Source: Deltaproteobacteria bacterium (GTDB lineage Bacteria; Desulfobacterota_B; Binatia; UBA9968). From it: a stretch of DNA of 14,318 nucleotides. The stretch covers positions 1 through 14,318 of the forward strand of contig JAPUHZ010000404.1 in the NCBI GenBank assembly GCA_027297485.1, given 5' to 3'. The notes below the pieces were generated by a model. The model worked only from the letters and a program-made list of their open reading frames with translations, had not been told where the DNA came from and searched no databases. This document shows, in pieces, positions 13,663 to 14,318 of this stretch. Numbering within the stretch: position 1 is the first letter of the stretch; every line of letters starts with the position of its first letter. A program made the translations under genes and the position numbers.

Positions 13663-14318
13663 ATGTTTACAACCTTTATAGGTATCGCTTTAGGTATCCT
13701 AGGAACTTCTCTCCTCATCTTTTTCCTCTATCGTCCTAAGCCTGAAGCCTCATCCCCGCAAGGGAGTTTTTCTCTACCTGCAGCGGGAACAATGGTTGTC
13801 GGCGACTTTTTTTGCCGTAAAGAGCCAATCCACGCGTTCTGCAAAGTGGAGGAGCAAAAAGACTCTCGCTTGCTGCTCCTCATTCAATCCGAAATGGGCA
13901 AGTCCCCTCTTACAGAACTGCGTGCGGGCAGTACCGGCTGGCTGGAATTGCAGACACCGGCTTCCATAAAAGCAAGCCAGATGCAATCGGACACAATCTG
14001 CCTCCCCTTCCGAGTGGACGAAGTCAACTTTCCCTGGGTTAAGATTTCCGTCTTCCCGGATCAGGTTCGTTCGGTATGGAGAGAGTCTCTTCGTGTTCCT
14101 GCTCATTTTTCTGCCCGTTTACATTCCCAAGGGGGGACCGATTCCTGGACAACTGGGACAGGCATTAACTTCAGTAACAGCGGTTTCTGCTTTGTCTCTG
14201 GTTCTCTCGCCGCACTCCGTTCGGGGGTCATCAACGACGCAGAGCTCACCATTACTTTTGCCTCAGGTGAAACGATGACACTGTTTCTCAATGCGGAGGT
14301 AAAGTGGACTAGGCGTAT
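13663..14318 (+). CDS. Membrane-anchored PilZ-domain protein, YcgR-like (3' end outside window)
   Basis: The frame from ATG 13663 stays open to the window end (218 codons seen). Residues 3-23 form one membrane segment (TTFIGIALGILGTSLLIFFL), so the protein is probably anchored in the inner membrane. A beta-rich region (about 42-135) resembles the YcgR N-terminal domain, ending in VNFPWVKISVFPDQVRSVW. The PilZ domain follows, with both c-di-GMP-binding motifs intact: RxxxR at Arg140-Arg144 (RESLRVP) and NxSxxG at Asn169, Ser171, Gly174 (GINFSNSGF). The final strands (TLFLNAEVKWTRR) fit the closing PilZ barrel. It should sense cyclic di-GMP and could act on motility, pili or exopolysaccharide; the output is not visible. 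TAAGGTG lies ten bases before the ATG. Confidence 0.85.
   Translation, partial: MFTTFIGIALGILGTSLLIFFLYRPKPEASSPQGSFSLPAAGTMVVGDFFCRKEPIHAFCKVEEQKDSRLLLLIQSEMGKSPLTELRAGSTGWLELQTPASIKASQMQSDTICLPFRVDEVNFPWVKISVFPDQVRSVWRESLRVPAHFSARLHSQGGTDSWTTGTGINFSNSGFCFVSGSLAALRSGVINDAELTITFASGETMTLFLNAEVKWTRR

Noticed and set aside
13774..14106. 110-codon minus-strand open frame
   Set aside because: It is antisense to the PilZ-domain gene, whose motifs are intact on the plus strand.

Overview
The window looks like a chromosomal segment of a Gram-negative, diderm bacterium. LpxA (lipid A synthesis) and FtsB (division) support this, and base composition appears balanced by eye. A 4,5-dihydroxyphthalate-decarboxylase-like protein, an ACMSD-like amidohydrolase and an ornithine cyclodeaminase/mu-crystallin homologue occur together. 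That mix is common in little-cultured lineages such as Methylomirabilota/Rokubacteria, Tectomicrobia and some former Deltaproteobacteria. The assignment is inference; no rRNA or other decisive marker is present.

Layout, left to right. 1-722: C-terminal part of a LysR-type regulator. 723-1694: a gap, then a decayed ABC-transporter ATPase (chimeric N-terminus, one-base frameshift). 1624-2847 (-): NhaP-type Na+/H+ antiporter. 2848-3161: a probable dispersed non-coding repeat. 3198-3620 (+): small exported protein of unknown function. 3617-5576 (-): a compact unit of decarboxylase-like gene, yacG and lpxA. 5699-5773 (-): tRNA-Gly(CCC) with a strong promoter. 5872-6521 (+): RRM RNA-binding protein with a long structured leader, a Gly/Arg-rich tail encoded by tandem repeats, and an intrinsic terminator. 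6609-8797 (-): ornithine-cyclodeaminase-like gene followed by the amidohydrolase. 8798-8955: divergent promoter region with a perfect palindrome. 8956-10081 (+): a GcvH-like protein lacking the lipoyl lysine, overlapping an isoaspartyl methyltransferase with an export signal. 10026-10424 (-): ftsB, with eno (+) divergent at 10540-11823. 11896-13093 (-): surE, then hslR interrupted by an in-frame TAA. 13094-13662: a non-coding stretch with three hairpins and a motif resembling an IS200/IS605 right end. 13663-end (+): a membrane-anchored YcgR-like PilZ protein, cut by the window edge.

Most genes are housekeeping: glycolysis, lipid A, division, protein repair, nucleotide metabolism and ribosome rescue. 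The accessory interest lies in the probable catabolic genes (decarboxylase-like, cyclodeaminase-like, amidohydrolase) and in the GcvH-like/exported Pcm pair. Several loci are decaying or repeat-derived: the ABC remnant, hslR, the 2.9-3.1 kb repeat and the 13.2-13.6 kb region. I see no CRISPR array, prophage or intact transposase. No complete new system is demonstrable; the best candidate for unusual biology is the lysine-less GcvH-like protein coupled to an exported protein-repair methyltransferase.
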